Counted from the stretch's first letter, positions 37,581 to 48,642 are shown. The stretch: 59,421 nucleotides of DNA from Clostridium senegalense JC122 (GCF_000285575.1 NZ_HE611050.1:1484205-1543625); one strand, 5' to 3'. Numbers and translations: made by a program. Notes: generated by a model not told the origin, from the letters alone.

Positions 37581-37627
37581 AAAAAAGCATGCACTAAACA
37601 TACTTTAAAATATATTTAGCCATGCTT
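37581..37627 (-). terminator. Terminator of the M20 peptidase gene
   Basis: AAGCATG (37585 on) pairs with CATGCTT (37621-37627), with TAAA pairing inside and six T on the minus-strand exit. Confidence 0.75.
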
Positions 37628-37636
37628 AATTTTCAA

Positions 37637-38746
37637 TTATACAGTTTTAATTATTTCAAGAACTAACTTAGATGCACTAACTAAATCTTTAATATGAAGA
37701 TGTTCTTCTAAAGTATGTGCTTTTCTCTCACCAATTCCTAAATTAACTGCTTTTAAACCATTGGCATTTAGAACATTAGTATCACTTCCACCACCTGTTC
37801 CTTGTAATACCATTGGTAAGTTAAGATTTTTACATGCAGTTTTAGCTATTTCAACTACATTTTCACTTTCTGAAACATTAAATGGTTGATACATTCTAGT
37901 AGCTTCAAATTCAATTTCAGCTCCAAACTTTTTACCTGCATCTTCAAAACATTTACGCATATGATTTGTTTGAGCATCTAATTTTTCTTTATTTAAACTT
38001 CTAGCTTCTGCCTTTATTTCAACTATTGGAGATACTATGTTATTTGGTCCATCGGCTACTATTTTTCCTATGTTAGCAGTTGTTTCTTCGTCTATTCTTA
38101 AAAGCTTCATATTACTTATAGCATGTGCTGCAACTTGTATTGCACTTACACCCTCTTCTGGACATACTCCTGCGTGAGCTGGAATTCCTTTTACAGTTAC
38201 TGTAATTGCATCTTGTGCTGGTCCTTTAACTATTATTTGTCCTGGCTCTCCACCACTATCAAGTACAAATGCAATTTTTGAATCTAACTTAGAATAATCT
38301 AAATTCTTAGAACCAAATAATCCACCTTCTTCAAATATAGAAAATACTATCTCTAATGGTCCATGTTCTATATTATTTTCTTTTATAACTCTTAAAGCTT
38401 CGACTATTGCAGCTATACCAGCTTTATTGTCTCCACCTAATATTGTTGTTCCATCACTGTATATAACATCATCCTTTATTATTGGTTTAATTCCATTACC
38501 AGGAGACACTGTATCCATATGACAACTAAATAATATAGGTTGTACCTTTTTTGTTCCACTTAATTTAGCTATAACATTTCCTGCATTAGATCCAACTTTA
38601 GATCCTGCATCATCCATTTCAACTTCTAAGCCTAAATCCTTTAATTCATTTAATATGAAGTTTGCAAACTCTTTTTCATTTTTAGTTTCACTATCGATTT
38701 GAACATACTTTAAAAACTCATTTAATATTCTTTCTTTATTTACCAT
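37637..38746 (-). CDS. M20-family metallopeptidase, PepT-like
   Basis: A 369-aa di-zinc exopeptidase of the M20 family (PepT/YqjE-like). Zinc ligands and catalytic residues are seen in SCHMDTV, GGDNKAGIAA and SIFEEGGLFGSK; a dimerisation (lid) domain occupies about residues 180-290. It lies about 220 bases downstream of an AbgT-family transporter in the same direction, so it probably hydrolyses aminoacyl or peptide compounds that the transporter brings in. It could be annotated tripeptidase-like; the substrate is not shown. Confidence 0.9.
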   Translation of the reverse strand: MVNKERILNEFLKYVQIDSETKNEKEFANFILNELKDLGLEVEMDDAGSKVGSNAGNVIAKLSGTKKVQPILFSCHMDTVSPGNGIKPIIKDDVIYSDGTTILGGDNKAGIAAIVEALRVIKENNIEHGPLEIVFSIFEEGGLFGSKNLDYSKLDSKIAFVLDSGGEPGQIIVKGPAQDAITVTVKGIPAHAGVCPEEGVSAIQVAAHAISNMKLLRIDEETTANIGKIVADGPNNIVSPIVEIKAEARSLNKEKLDAQTNHMRKCFEDAGKKFGAEIEFEATRMYQPFNVSESENVVEIAKTACKNLNLPMVLQGTGGGSDTNVLNANGLKAVNLGIGERKAHTLEEHLHIKDLVSASKLVLEIIKTV

Positions 38747-38903
38747 GTCACCCTCCTATTTTATGTAATTTAATTACTTTTATTACAATTATTATAGTAA
38801 TAATATTTATTATTATTTTAAATTATATTGCCAACAAAGTAAACGTATTTTGTATAAATTATTAAAATTTTTTCACTTTTTAATAATTGATTTATTAAAA
38901 GAA

Positions 38904-38944
38904 AAAATAGGTGCCAAAATTTTTAACACTTTAGCACCTATTTT
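38904..38944 (-). terminator. Terminator of the AbgT transporter gene
   Basis: AAAATAGGTGC (38904-38914) pairs perfectly with 38934-38944; T-rich exit in the minus direction. Confidence 0.82.
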
Positions 38945-38968
38945 CACTATATAAAAACTTAATTAATT

Positions 38969-40528
38969 CTATATTGGAAAATGTAATGGTGCTCCTGGTC
39001 CTAATGGTAATCCTAAAGCAAACCACACCATAAGTAACATAGTCCATCCAATTAAGAAAATCATTGAATATGGTAACATTGTTGATATTATAGTACCAAT
39101 TCCTGAATCCTCATCATAAGTTTGTGCTACTGTTACTATAAGTGCAAAGTAACTCATAAGTGGAGATATAATGTTTGTTGTTGAATCTCCTATTCTATAT
39201 GCAACCTGTGTTAATTCTGGTGATAATCCTACTTGCATGAATAATGGTACAAATATCGGTGCCATAATAGCCCATTTAGCTGATGCAGAACCCATAAATA
39301 AGTTTATAAATCCTGTAACTATTATAAATGCCACTATTAATGGTATTCCAGTAAATTTCATAGCTTTTAATCCAGCTGCTCCTTTTACTGCAATTATTGT
39401 TCCTAGTTGAGTATAATTAAAGTATGCTATAAATTGTGATGCAACAAAGGCTAACACTAAATATCCACCCATGCCTGCCATTGCTTTACTCATAGCTGAA
39501 ACTACTTGCTTATCATCTTTTATTGTTCCTGCTCCTATTCCATAAGCTACTGCTGGAATTAAGAAATACATCATTATTACAAAAACTATTCCATTCATAA
39601 ATGGAGAATGTTCAATAACTGAATTTGTTTCAGGATGCCTTAAAATAGCTCCTTTTGGTGCTACTAATATTATAGTTCCTATTACTAATACTAGTAATGA
39701 TAATCCAGCAAATTTCATTCCTCTTTTTTCTTCTTTACTTATTTTATCCAATTTTAATTCTTCTGTAGAACCTTTGTATTCACCAAGTCTTGGTTCTATT
39801 AATTTTTCAGTTATCAGTGTACCTAAAATAGTTATTAAAAATGTAGATACAAACATAAAATAAACATTTGACATTGGGTTAACATAATAAGCTGGATCAG
39901 CCATTCTAGCAGCTTCTGTACTTAATCCTGCTAGTAATGGATCTATAGTTCCAATAACCAAGTTTGCACTAAACCCTCCAGATACCCCTGCAAAAGCAGC
40001 TGCAATACCTGCCATTGGATGTCTTTTAAAACTAGCAAATATTAATGCTCCTAGTGGTATTAACACTATATACCCTGCATCTGATGCAATGTTTGACATT
40101 ATACCAGCAAAAACAACTACTGCTGTTATTAAGCTCTTTGGAGTTGATAAAACTAATTTTCTTATTAATGTTGATATAAGTCCTGTCCCCTCTGCAACTC
40201 CAACACCTAACATAGCAACTAAAACTGTTCCTAGTGGCGCAAAACTTGTAAAATTCTTTACCGCATTTTCAAATATATACCTTATACCATCTGGTGTTAA
40301 TAAGCTTACAACTGCAACTACTGAATCTGTAACTTCTTTAGTTTCTTTATCAATTTTTGTGAAGTTAACAGAAACACCCATCTTATAGCATATATGTGAT
40401 ACAACCATAACGATAAGACATAGGATAAAAAATATTGTCACTGGATGTGGCAGAGCATTTCCAACTCTTTCTACTCCATCCAAGAACCTTTGAAACAAAC
40501 TTTTTCTTTTCTCGACTTTAGCCTCCAT
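38969..40528 (-). CDS. AbgT-family transporter
   Basis: A 519-aa membrane protein with about 11-13 hydrophobic segments. The family hallmark region is visible: LPHPVTIFFIL near the N-terminus, SDAGYIVLIPLGALIF, and C-terminal GSASAKWAIMAPIFVPL and GDSTTNIISPLM. AbgT proteins transport p-aminobenzoyl-glutamate, and some export antifolates. Pairing with an M20 peptidase resembles AbgT-AbgAB use of that substrate. A sigma-A promoter lies upstream. Confidence 0.92.
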   Translation of the reverse strand: MEAKVEKRKSLFQRFLDGVERVGNALPHPVTIFFILCLIVMVVSHICYKMGVSVNFTKIDKETKEVTDSVVAVVSLLTPDGIRYIFENAVKNFTSFAPLGTVLVAMLGVGVAEGTGLISTLIRKLVLSTPKSLITAVVVFAGIMSNIASDAGYIVLIPLGALIFASFKRHPMAGIAAAFAGVSGGFSANLVIGTIDPLLAGLSTEAARMADPAYYVNPMSNVYFMFVSTFLITILGTLITEKLIEPRLGEYKGSTEELKLDKISKEEKRGMKFAGLSLLVLVIGTIILVAPKGAILRHPETNSVIEHSPFMNGIVFVIMMYFLIPAVAYGIGAGTIKDDKQVVSAMSKAMAGMGGYLVLAFVASQFIAYFNYTQLGTIIAVKGAAGLKAMKFTGIPLIVAFIIVTGFINLFMGSASAKWAIMAPIFVPLFMQVGLSPELTQVAYRIGDSTTNIISPLMSYFALIVTVAQTYDEDSGIGTIISTMLPYSMIFLIGWTMLLMVWFALGLPLGPGAPLHFPI

Positions 40529-41016
40529 AAGTTCTCCCCCTAAATTTATTCTGTTTTTGAAAATTTTGTCCTTAAATTAATTATTTGGAAAAAATTTCGG
40601 ACAATTTGAATGTTAGCATATGAATTTGTTTCAGTCAATTAAATTTATACTATAAAATTTTCTGAATATACACATCTCGTTCATTATTTATTAAATTTTA
40701 TATACTTATCGCTATTTTACTATATTTATTATATTTCATCAATTCTCTAATTCTATATTTATTTATATTGTCAAATTTTATATATTGCAATTTTTTTGTT
40801 GCCTTTATTCTTTTATCTGTTTTTTAATTTAATTAATTTTATTAATCTTTTATTAATTTTCTTTAAACATTTAATTAATTTGTTTTTATATTTTTTATCA
40901 TTTTTTTATTTAATTTAATATTAATAAAAAATATATTTTTTAATGAATATTTTCTATTGAAATTACTAATTCTATATTTGTGAAAGATTTTAATTTAAAA
41001 TATGGAGGTGTTAATT
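40529..41016. other. Divergent promoter region, very T-rich
   Basis: It contains the abgT promoter at 40610-40638, then about 350 bases with long runs of T and A and no gene I can support. The ribosome site of the small gene at 41017 closes the region. Confidence 0.5.
40610..40638 (-). promoter_or_regulatory. Sigma-A promoter of the abgT gene
   Basis: TTGACT (40633-40638), a 17-base spacer and TAACAT (40610-40615) on the minus strand. Just downstream, TTGTCC and GGACAA form an inverted repeat around the start of the transcript, which may be an operator. Confidence 0.7.
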
Positions 41017-41235
41017 TTGTATATGTATGAAATTGATAGTCCTTTAAATAGTAATGATTTAAAACATCCATCTAATTTAGTAGAAAATGACCCTAATAGT
41101 ACTTCTAAATCTGCACTTAATCCAAAATTTGATTTAGATTATAAAAGAACTGTAGACTTTACTAATGCAAATGGTGAAGATATTACACATTTTAAACACA
41201 ATGTAGTAAAAACAGGTTCTTATGACTCTCAATAA
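41017..41235 (+). CDS. Small hydrophilic protein of unknown function
   Basis: A 70-to-72-aa protein I do not recognise. It is rich in Asn, Asp, Ser and Lys, with no hydrophobic segment and no cysteine. A strong GGAGGTG box is 6 bases before a TTG at 41017 and 12 before an ATG at 41023; I chose the TTG, but the ATG is possible. The gene stands alone on the plus strand between abgT and phosphoglucomutase and ends at a bidirectional terminator. Confidence 0.65.
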   Translation: MYMYEIDSPLNSNDLKHPSNLVENDPNSTSKSALNPKFDLDYKRTVDFTNANGEDITHFKHNVVKTGSYDSQ

Positions 41236-41304
41236 CTTTTTTACAATTGCCAGTGTTTATGCTCTTTACTCTGTAATTGAGCAATTTATCTTATAAAATA
41301 CCTC

Positions 41305-41332
41305 TAGCCCTCATTATTTATAATGAGGGCTA
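41305..41332 (+). terminator. Bidirectional terminator
   Basis: TAGCCCTCATTA (41305-41316) pairs perfectly with TAATGAGGGCTA (41321-41332). It serves the small gene and the convergent phosphoglucomutase gene. Confidence 0.85.
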
Positions 41333-41338
41333 TAATTT

Positions 41339-43054
41339 TTAATTAATTATTTTTTTAATTATTTTCTCAAACTTATTAATTTTATCTATACATTCTTTTT
41401 CTGATGCTCCCGTTGCAGATAAATAAAATTTAATTTTAGGCTCAGTACCGGAAGGCCTAACTACAATCCAAGAACCATCCTTTAATATAAATTTTAGTAC
41501 TTTAGCTTTAGGTAAAAATAATTTTTCACATTTTTTATATTTTATAATTTCCCTTTCGCCATTTTCGTAATTTTCTAATATTTCAACTTCCATATTATTT
41601 TCTTTAACTATATAATAAAACTTATCTTTAAATTCCCTTATTATAGACTCTATTTTTTCTTTTCCTTTTATACCTTTAAATTCAAAGGATAATAGCTTTT
41701 CTTTATTATACCCATATTTTTCATATATGTTTTTTAGTTTCTGATGTAATGTTAATCCTTTAAGTTTATAATACAATGTCATTTCGCAAATAATTGATAA
41801 AGCAATAACTGCATCTTTATCTCTAACAAAATCACCCATTAAGTATCCATAACTTTCCTCAAATCCTAGTAGAAAATTTTTATCTTTATTTTTCTCTATT
41901 AACTCCCCAATATATTTAAAACCTGTAAGCACTTCTAAAACATCAAATTGAAAATCGTTTTTAAACTTTTTCACCATATCCGTACTTACTATAGTTTTTA
42001 CTATAATAGAATTTTTTAAAAGCTTATCCTTTTCCTTTAGACTGCTTAATATATAATAACTTAAAAGTACTCCAACTTCATTTCCTGTTAAAATTTTATA
42101 GTCACCTGTGAAGTCTTTTGCCATAACACCAATTCTATCACAATCAGGATCAGTAGCTAATATTATATCTGCATTCCTTTCTTTTGCAATTTCAATTCCT
42201 AATTTAAATACTTCAGGCTGTTCTGGATTAGGATAAGGTACAGTAGGAAAATTTCCATCTGGTTTTTCCTGCTTTTTTACCACCTGAAATGTATAATTTA
42301 AATCCTTCATAATTGAAATTATAGGTTTTCTTCCTGTGCCATGAAGTGGAGTATATACGATGTTTAAATTTGTTCCATATTTCTTTATTATATCTTTTCT
42401 AATTAATATACCTTTAACCTTATTTAGGTAATTTAATATAAATTCCTCACCTATTTCTTCTACAAGACATTCTTTTTCTGACTGAGTTTTATATAATCCT
42501 TTTATACTTTTAAATTCTTCAATAACACTAATTTCTTCAAGTATGTTCTTAGCAATATTATCTGTAACTTGAACCCCTTTGTCATCATATACCTTATATC
42601 CATTATATTCTTTAGGATTATGAGATGCTGTTATTACTATTCCACCATTACACTTTAATTCTCTTACTGCAAAAGATAATATAGGTGTAGGTGTTAACTC
42701 TTTAAATATATATGCTTTTATACCATTGCTTGCCAATATATTAGCTGCACATATAGCAAATTCTTTGGAGTTGTTTCTAGAGTCATATGCAATAGCCACA
42801 GAAATATTACTTTTATACTTTTTTATTAGGTAATTAGAAAAACCTTCTGTTGCTTTACCTACAGTATATTTATTTAATCTATTAGTTCCGCTTCCCATTA
42901 TACCTCTAAGTCCACCAGTTCCAAATTCCAATTCTTTATGAAATCTATCTTCTATTTCATCTTCATCTATATTTATAAGCTCTTTTTTGCTTAATTCGTC
43001 TATAATTTCACAACTCATCCATGAATCATATCTTGTTTTATAATCATTTTTCAT
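41339..43054 (-). CDS. pgcA: Phospho-sugar mutase (alpha-phosphoglucomutase)
   Basis: A 571-aa alpha-D-phosphohexomutase, the size of B. subtilis PgcA. Active-site serine in ITASHNPKEYNG, metal site ATDPDCDRIGV, sugar loop GFEESYGY and phosphate-binding RPSGTEPKIKFY are intact. It interconverts glucose 6- and 1-phosphate for UDP-glucose and envelope glycans; phosphomannomutase activity is also possible and would feed ManC. Confidence 0.93.
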   Translation of the reverse strand: MKNDYKTRYDSWMSCEIIDELSKKELINIDEDEIEDRFHKELEFGTGGLRGIMGSGTNRLNKYTVGKATEGFSNYLIKKYKSNISVAIAYDSRNNSKEFAICAANILASNGIKAYIFKELTPTPILSFAVRELKCNGGIVITASHNPKEYNGYKVYDDKGVQVTDNIAKNILEEISVIEEFKSIKGLYKTQSEKECLVEEIGEEFILNYLNKVKGILIRKDIIKKYGTNLNIVYTPLHGTGRKPIISIMKDLNYTFQVVKKQEKPDGNFPTVPYPNPEQPEVFKLGIEIAKERNADIILATDPDCDRIGVMAKDFTGDYKILTGNEVGVLLSYYILSSLKEKDKLLKNSIIVKTIVSTDMVKKFKNDFQFDVLEVLTGFKYIGELIEKNKDKNFLLGFEESYGYLMGDFVRDKDAVIALSIICEMTLYYKLKGLTLHQKLKNIYEKYGYNKEKLLSFEFKGIKGKEKIESIIREFKDKFYYIVKENNMEVEILENYENGEREIIKYKKCEKLFLPKAKVLKFILKDGSWIVVRPSGTEPKIKFYLSATGASEKECIDKINKFEKIIKKIIN

Positions 43055-43283
43055 TCATTTTCTCCTTTCTTACCTTATACATAATCAAATAAATAATAAA
43101 CTCAGTATTATCATAAATTTTTATTCTCTTATTTCTTTTTATATGACTTAAAAAACATGTGCTAATTTGAATCAAGTTTTTTACACTTAATATAAGTTAT
43201 GCAAATGTATAGAATGCAAACTTTTAAATAGCACATGTCATAATATTAATATATGTAATTATATTAGAAAATTTCGTTTAATT

Positions 43284-43643
43284 TTACTCTTCTATTTTCT
43301 CTTCTATTTCCTCTTCTTCATTCTTATCTTCAGATACAAATTCTAAGTTATCTTCTGCTAATTTCCCACCAGTTTTTTTAAGTAAAGCGAATATTTCTTC
43401 ATCATTAAGATGTTCAGAAGCTAATCTTTCTTTAAACTCTGTAAAAAGTTCTTCTTTAAAATACTCAGCATTTATTCTTGGGAAATTAGATAATGCTTCA
43501 AATCCAAATTCTTTAGCTTTATTAACGCCTTCAATATTATACTTAAAATAATATTTAGTTTCTTTTTTTAACATTTCTCCAACTTTTATTTTTTCACCAC
43601 TATTATTAAACATTAAAATTAACTTTTCATATGTATTTTTCAT
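43284..43643 (-). CDS. Stand-alone HipA N-terminal-like protein
   Basis: A 119-aa soluble protein. Residues 15-100 resemble the N-terminal subdomain of HipA kinases: a GEKIKVGEML strand, YYFKYN, NFPRINAEYF, and HLNDEEIFALLKKTGGK. The C-terminus is a strongly acidic tail of Glu residues. I chose the ATG at 43643 (AAAGGAG 8 bases upstream) rather than the longer open frame. In HipBST systems this subdomain (HipS) is separate and acts as antitoxin, but no HipT kinase or HipB is nearby. It lies 213 bases past the helicase gene. Confidence 0.65.
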   Translation of the reverse strand: MKNTYEKLILMFNNSGEKIKVGEMLKKETKYYFKYNIEGVNKAKEFGFEALSNFPRINAEYFKEELFTEFKERLASEHLNDEEIFALLKKTGGKLAEDNLEFVSEDKNEEEEIEEKIEE

Positions 43644-43833
43644 ATAACTAACTCCTTTATATATGACTTTTATATTTATTATATATAAGATAATATACTT
43701 AAACCACAATATCTAACATTTATATATTATATATTATTCTAATATCTATTGCACAATTAATGCAATACAAACTTTCTATAACTTTTACATTTACCTTATA
43801 TAAAAATCCCTTTTAAGCTATGTATAAGAAAAA

Positions 43834-43850
43834 TGGAGACTAATTCTCCA
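43834..43850 (-). terminator. Terminator of the helicase gene
   Basis: TGGAGA (43834-43839) pairs with TCTCCA (43845-43850), five-base loop, and a T-run on the minus-strand exit. Confidence 0.65.
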
Positions 43851-43856
43851 CTTTTC

Positions 43857-46800
43857 CTATTTCACAAACTCTTCTAGCTTATCAAGTGCAACTTCTGGAT
43901 TTAAGTAAAACTCACTACTTCTTAATTTATAAAATCTCCATCCAACACGCTCTAATGTATGTTGTCTTTGCAAAGTTTCTTTCCAAGAATATTTATCACT
44001 TCTTTTTCCACCTACACACTCTACTGCTATGCGTTTTTCTGCATCTACCATAAAATCTATATTATATTTTCCAACTTTAACTTTTGGCATCACCTTAAAA
44101 CTATTTTTTTCTAATTTTTTTAATACATCTTCTTCAAAGTCACTCAATATTATATTATTGCTATAATTAGCATTATTATGCTTTTTATAATTCATACAAT
44201 AATCTAAAAGCTTATATCTTATACACTTCGAATTTAAATCTTCTAAATCTACAGAATGGAATAGCCACATTTGATTTCTAGCTCTACTTGCAGCTACATT
44301 AAATCTTCTAATATCAGATTCTTTTGCAAGTGTATTATATTTAACATTGTTTGCAATAACTAATGATAAAAATATAACATCTCTTTCATCACCCTGGAAT
44401 GAATAAGCATCTCCACAAACAATATTTCTTTTTACCATTTCTTCCATTCCAATTCGTTCAACTAGTAAATTTTCAATAACCTCAGCTTGAGTATCTCCTA
44501 ATAAAGATATGACCCCTATGGTCATATTTTCATAATTCTTATCATTTATACATTCTTCTATTTTATCAACTATAGCATATGCCTCTTTTAAATTTATAGA
44601 CTTTTTATCATCCCTAAATGCTTCATCTACCTTAGTAGTTTTTAATGGTTCTTTTAATGGGTTATCATTTTTACTACATCTTAATGGAATTATTTCATTA
44701 GAGTATGAAATTCCATTACTAAATCCTATTATATCCTCAACACTTCTAAAATGCTCTTTTAAAACTAATCTGTTTGGAAATACTCTTAATGCAGTTGTAT
44801 ACAAACTTGTTTTTAAATCAAACCACTGTGAATCTGGTATGCCTTTTAAATATGTTTCTATAAGTTTTTCTACGGTTTCTGCATCTTTTCCTATAGCCTC
44901 TGGACTTATCTGTTTTTCATCTCCAACAATGACCGCTCTTTCTGCCCTCATAAGTGTTGTTAATGCTGTTATATCACTTTGACTGCTTTCATCAACAATT
45001 ATTACATCAAATAAATTTTCATTTACCTGTAAATTTTCTATAACTCTATTAATTGGCATTATCCATACTGGAATAACATCTTTACACTTTTCCATTTCTT
45101 TTTGAGCCATTTTTCTATATTTTATAGCTTGCGCTCCAGTTCCTTTACCAATTCTTTTTATAGATTCCATCCATGCGAAAAGACTTCTTTTTTGAGATTC
45201 AGTAGTTCTTTGTATTTGATTATACCAGCTTTGCTTACTAACAATTTCTTTTACCAGGTTATTTTCTATTATTTTTTCTTGGTGCAGATTTTTTTCTAAC
45301 TTCATAATATCATTAACATGCATCATGATTACATAATCATAGAAAACCTTGTACTTAAATGCATCATGAAACTTCACAAACTCATTCTTTAAAGTATCCC
45401 CTCTTAACGCAAACATATATTTAGTAACTTTAGGACATACCTTTAACATTTTATCTCTAAGCAATATAAGTTTGTCCAATCTATATGCATTAGTTCTTAA
45501 ATAAGAAACTCTTTCATTATATGTCTTTATAAATCTTACATTACCTTTTTCTATATTATTTGATAGTTCCTCAAAAACACTATACTTTCTTAGTTCTTTT
45601 AATATATTATTTATTTCATTTTTTATAGAGTTTATATTTTTTACTGAACGTAAACTTATTAGTGATTCTTTTATATAACTAAAAGTATCTTTATTATATA
45701 AATCTATTTCTTTACTAAAATGTTTTGCTTTTAATAAATTTAATATTTTATCTTTATAGTTAGAATCCCAATTTGTAACTATTTCTATATTCTGTATTAC
45801 ATCTTCTACTTTAACTATATAATTTTTTTCATTGATATCCAAAGTTTCTCCATCTAATTCTGTAATACCATTGTTAAAATAATTTTTAAAGTCACGTTCT
45901 AATTCATTAAGCTTTATATACATATTTATTATTTCTACTTGTTCTTTTGATGTTATATTATTGTAATTTACTTTTATATCTTCCAATATATACTTAACAT
46001 TTCCATGTAACATCTTAAAAAAAGTTGTTACTTTTCCCTTTTCATTGATAACTTTATCTACATATTTAAAATCTTTTTTGAACTTATCAAAATCTAAGTC
46101 TGATGGTAATTCTATACTACTCTTGTTTAATTCAACTTTTAAATTTGATATTTCGCTAATTTGTTCTTTGCAATGCTTTAAAAAACTATCCCAAAACTCT
46201 TTAGAAGTATCACTGCCATGATAAACTTTCATAAGTTTTGCAATATAAGTGTCTTCTATTTCACATAAAGTTTTATAACCCTCATCTAATAAATTAATTA
46301 AATGACTATTATTATAGCTAGTTATATCTTTATCACTCCAATTAGCTAAAACTTTATTATGATGTTCTATATTAACTACTTCTTTTATATACTGAGTCAT
46401 AAGTTTTATTACAATTTCTAAGTTAGGAAGTTTTGAAATATTCCCTTTTATACCTTCGTAAAACTCTAAATCATTATTATCAAAAGTTTCCAAAAGCTGT
46501 ATAACGTTATTTAACTCATCCTCATTTATTGGAGGATGATCTTTTATACAAAGATTATCATCAATATAATTTAAATCCTCATGTTCTCTAATATACTGAG
46601 CCATATCCATTAAAGTATATTTATCCCCATTATATTCAATGGTTAAGTTTTCATTTTCTTCTATTTTCTTTAGCTCTTCATATATTGCCTCTTGATTAGC
46701 CCTGCACTCTTTCAATTTATATCTTAAAAACTTAAATTGTTTTTTTAATTCCAATGTATCTAAAGATAAATTTTCTGTTATTTTCCTTACAGAATTATCA

Positions 46801-47872
46801 AGTTCATCCATAGCTTTAGCATCATCACCTAAAATACTCATACATAATGACCTTATTTCATTAGGAATTTTATTGTTTAAAACCCTAAGAGCTCTATCCG
46901 TTTGACTTGTTACTAATACCCTTTTTCCATGAGCTAATAAATGACAAATTAAATTTACTATAGTATGACTTTTTCCTGTTCCCGGAGGACCTTGAACCAC
47001 AACCCCAAAGTTCTCTGAAATCCTTTTTACAATATCTTTTTGTTCCTCATTATACGGTAGTGGGAATAGCAAATCTTCTCCTAATTCACTCCATTTTTCA
47101 ACAGCTAAATCATCTTCCTTTAATTCTTCATTTTTTACCAAAGCCTCTATAGTCTTAGGTATTACACCACCATTTTTTATATGTTGAATCATAGAATTTA
47201 ATTCTACATTCCAAAGTCTTGTATCAACTTTTCTAAAAATAATGATTGGTTCATTGTAAAAGAATAATCCTTCTTTATAATTTATATCTAAAAGAGAAGT
47301 AAACTTACCATAATTGCCATCAAAATCTATTTTAAGAGAATCTGATATATACTTTATACCCTTTATAACATCGTCATCACTTTTTACGTCAATTCCTAAG
47401 TTTTTTAATTCTACTGAATTCTTAATTACATTTTCAAGTGATATATTATTTATGTCAGTTAAAAAATCAAGTTCAGCATTAGCAATATTATTATATGGCT
47501 TTAAAGTGAATTTACTATTTTTTTCATCAAAATTTAATGTCATTTTTGTAGTTAGTATAGGGTGATTCACATTAACATCATCAATATTTCCTACAAGTAA
47601 TCCGTGACCATAAACTATTTCTAAATTCTCACCATTTTTCTGTAATTTTAAATATATTTTAGAAAATTTATCATATAATTCTTTGTTAATTTTTTCTATT
47701 TCAACCCAATTTTCATCAACTTCACTATTTAACTTAACTCCTAATAAATCTGATAAACTAGACTCAAAAAATATTTCTTCATATTCATTTACATTTCTTA
47801 TTTTTTATCATTAATATTTTTCACACTAAGAAGATATGTAAATATTTGCTCTACTTTTTTATTTATATCCAA
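43857..47872 (-). pseudogene. SF1 (UPF1-like) helicase with C-terminal nuclease-like domain, with a one-base frameshift near the start
   Basis: Frameshift repaired, it is about 1338 aa. From TTG 47872 (GGAGGGG 6 bases upstream) the frame stops after about 25 codons; adding one base to the six-T run at 47801-47806 joins NDKK to IRNVNEYEE and on into the main frame. Walker A is VVQGPPGTGKSHTIV, Walker B IIVDESSQSD; later helicase motifs VGDEKQISP, SFQGDERDVI and NVAASRARNQ are present. A long coiled middle follows motif I. The last 100 residues (YNIDFMVDAEKRIAVEC...) resemble PD-(D/E)XK/Vsr-like nucleases. Related single-gene helicase-nucleases act in phage defence (Hhe), but that role here is inference. 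Confidence 0.75.
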
Positions 47873-48642
47873 ATTTTACCCCTCCATATTTTTATATTAA
47901 CTTATCATAAATTTTCCTATTATTTATATTTTCAGTTACATTACAAAATTTAACTTAGAGTTTTATTTTTTTATTAAGTAATATTTTTCAGGTTAAATGA
48001 AAATATATAGTGATTGTTTTTTATGGTGATTAATTATTTTTTATCAAAAAACTTAATTTTGAAGCCTAACTTTTTATTTTGAAAATTGCTTTTAGATATC
48101 TTATTATTGTTTAACTCTTATCCCTTATTATAGTTTATACTAGTATTTTACACAATAAATTACTTTTTCCATATATAAATATGGCTAGACTTCTTAAGAG
48201 TACTTTATAAACACTAATTTTTTATCTTATTTTGTTATTTTTTAGTTCTTTTTAGGAAATTGTTTGTTTTTAATATAAATATATTTTACATTATGTATTT
48301 TTTTTACAATTACTTAGTTTATACTAAACCTTTCTGAAAAATGTTCTAAATAATTCATATTTTTTTAATTTTTGCAAGTTAAGTTGGATATTTTTTTAAC
48401 ATTTTGTAGTATAATAATATTGCAACGTAAACATTTACTATATATATTAAATTTTTTCTATAAACAACCATTGGACAGTACATATATTACTTAAAACGTT
48501 ATTAATTTTTAAATGATATTTTAACAATTAAATTTTATTATTTATTACATAATTTAATTGACATAACTATTTTTTTACTGAAAGGTATTTTATTTACCTC
48601 ACTTTACAACTTAAAATTATATGAATTAAAGGGGATGCTCAT
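47873..48642. other. Long AT-rich region upstream of the hydrogenase gene
   Basis: No gene or RNA I can support. A TATAAT box near 48412-48417 suggests a start about 220 bases before the hydrogenase ATG, without a good -35 box. A perfect TTAACAA at 48521-48527 could be a Rex half-site, but the second half is missing. Confidence 0.4.

Noticed and set aside
48510-48532. Possible Rex operator before the hydrogenase
   Set aside because: Only one half (TTAACAA) matches the known TTGTTAA-N4-TTAACAA pattern; the other half has too many changes.
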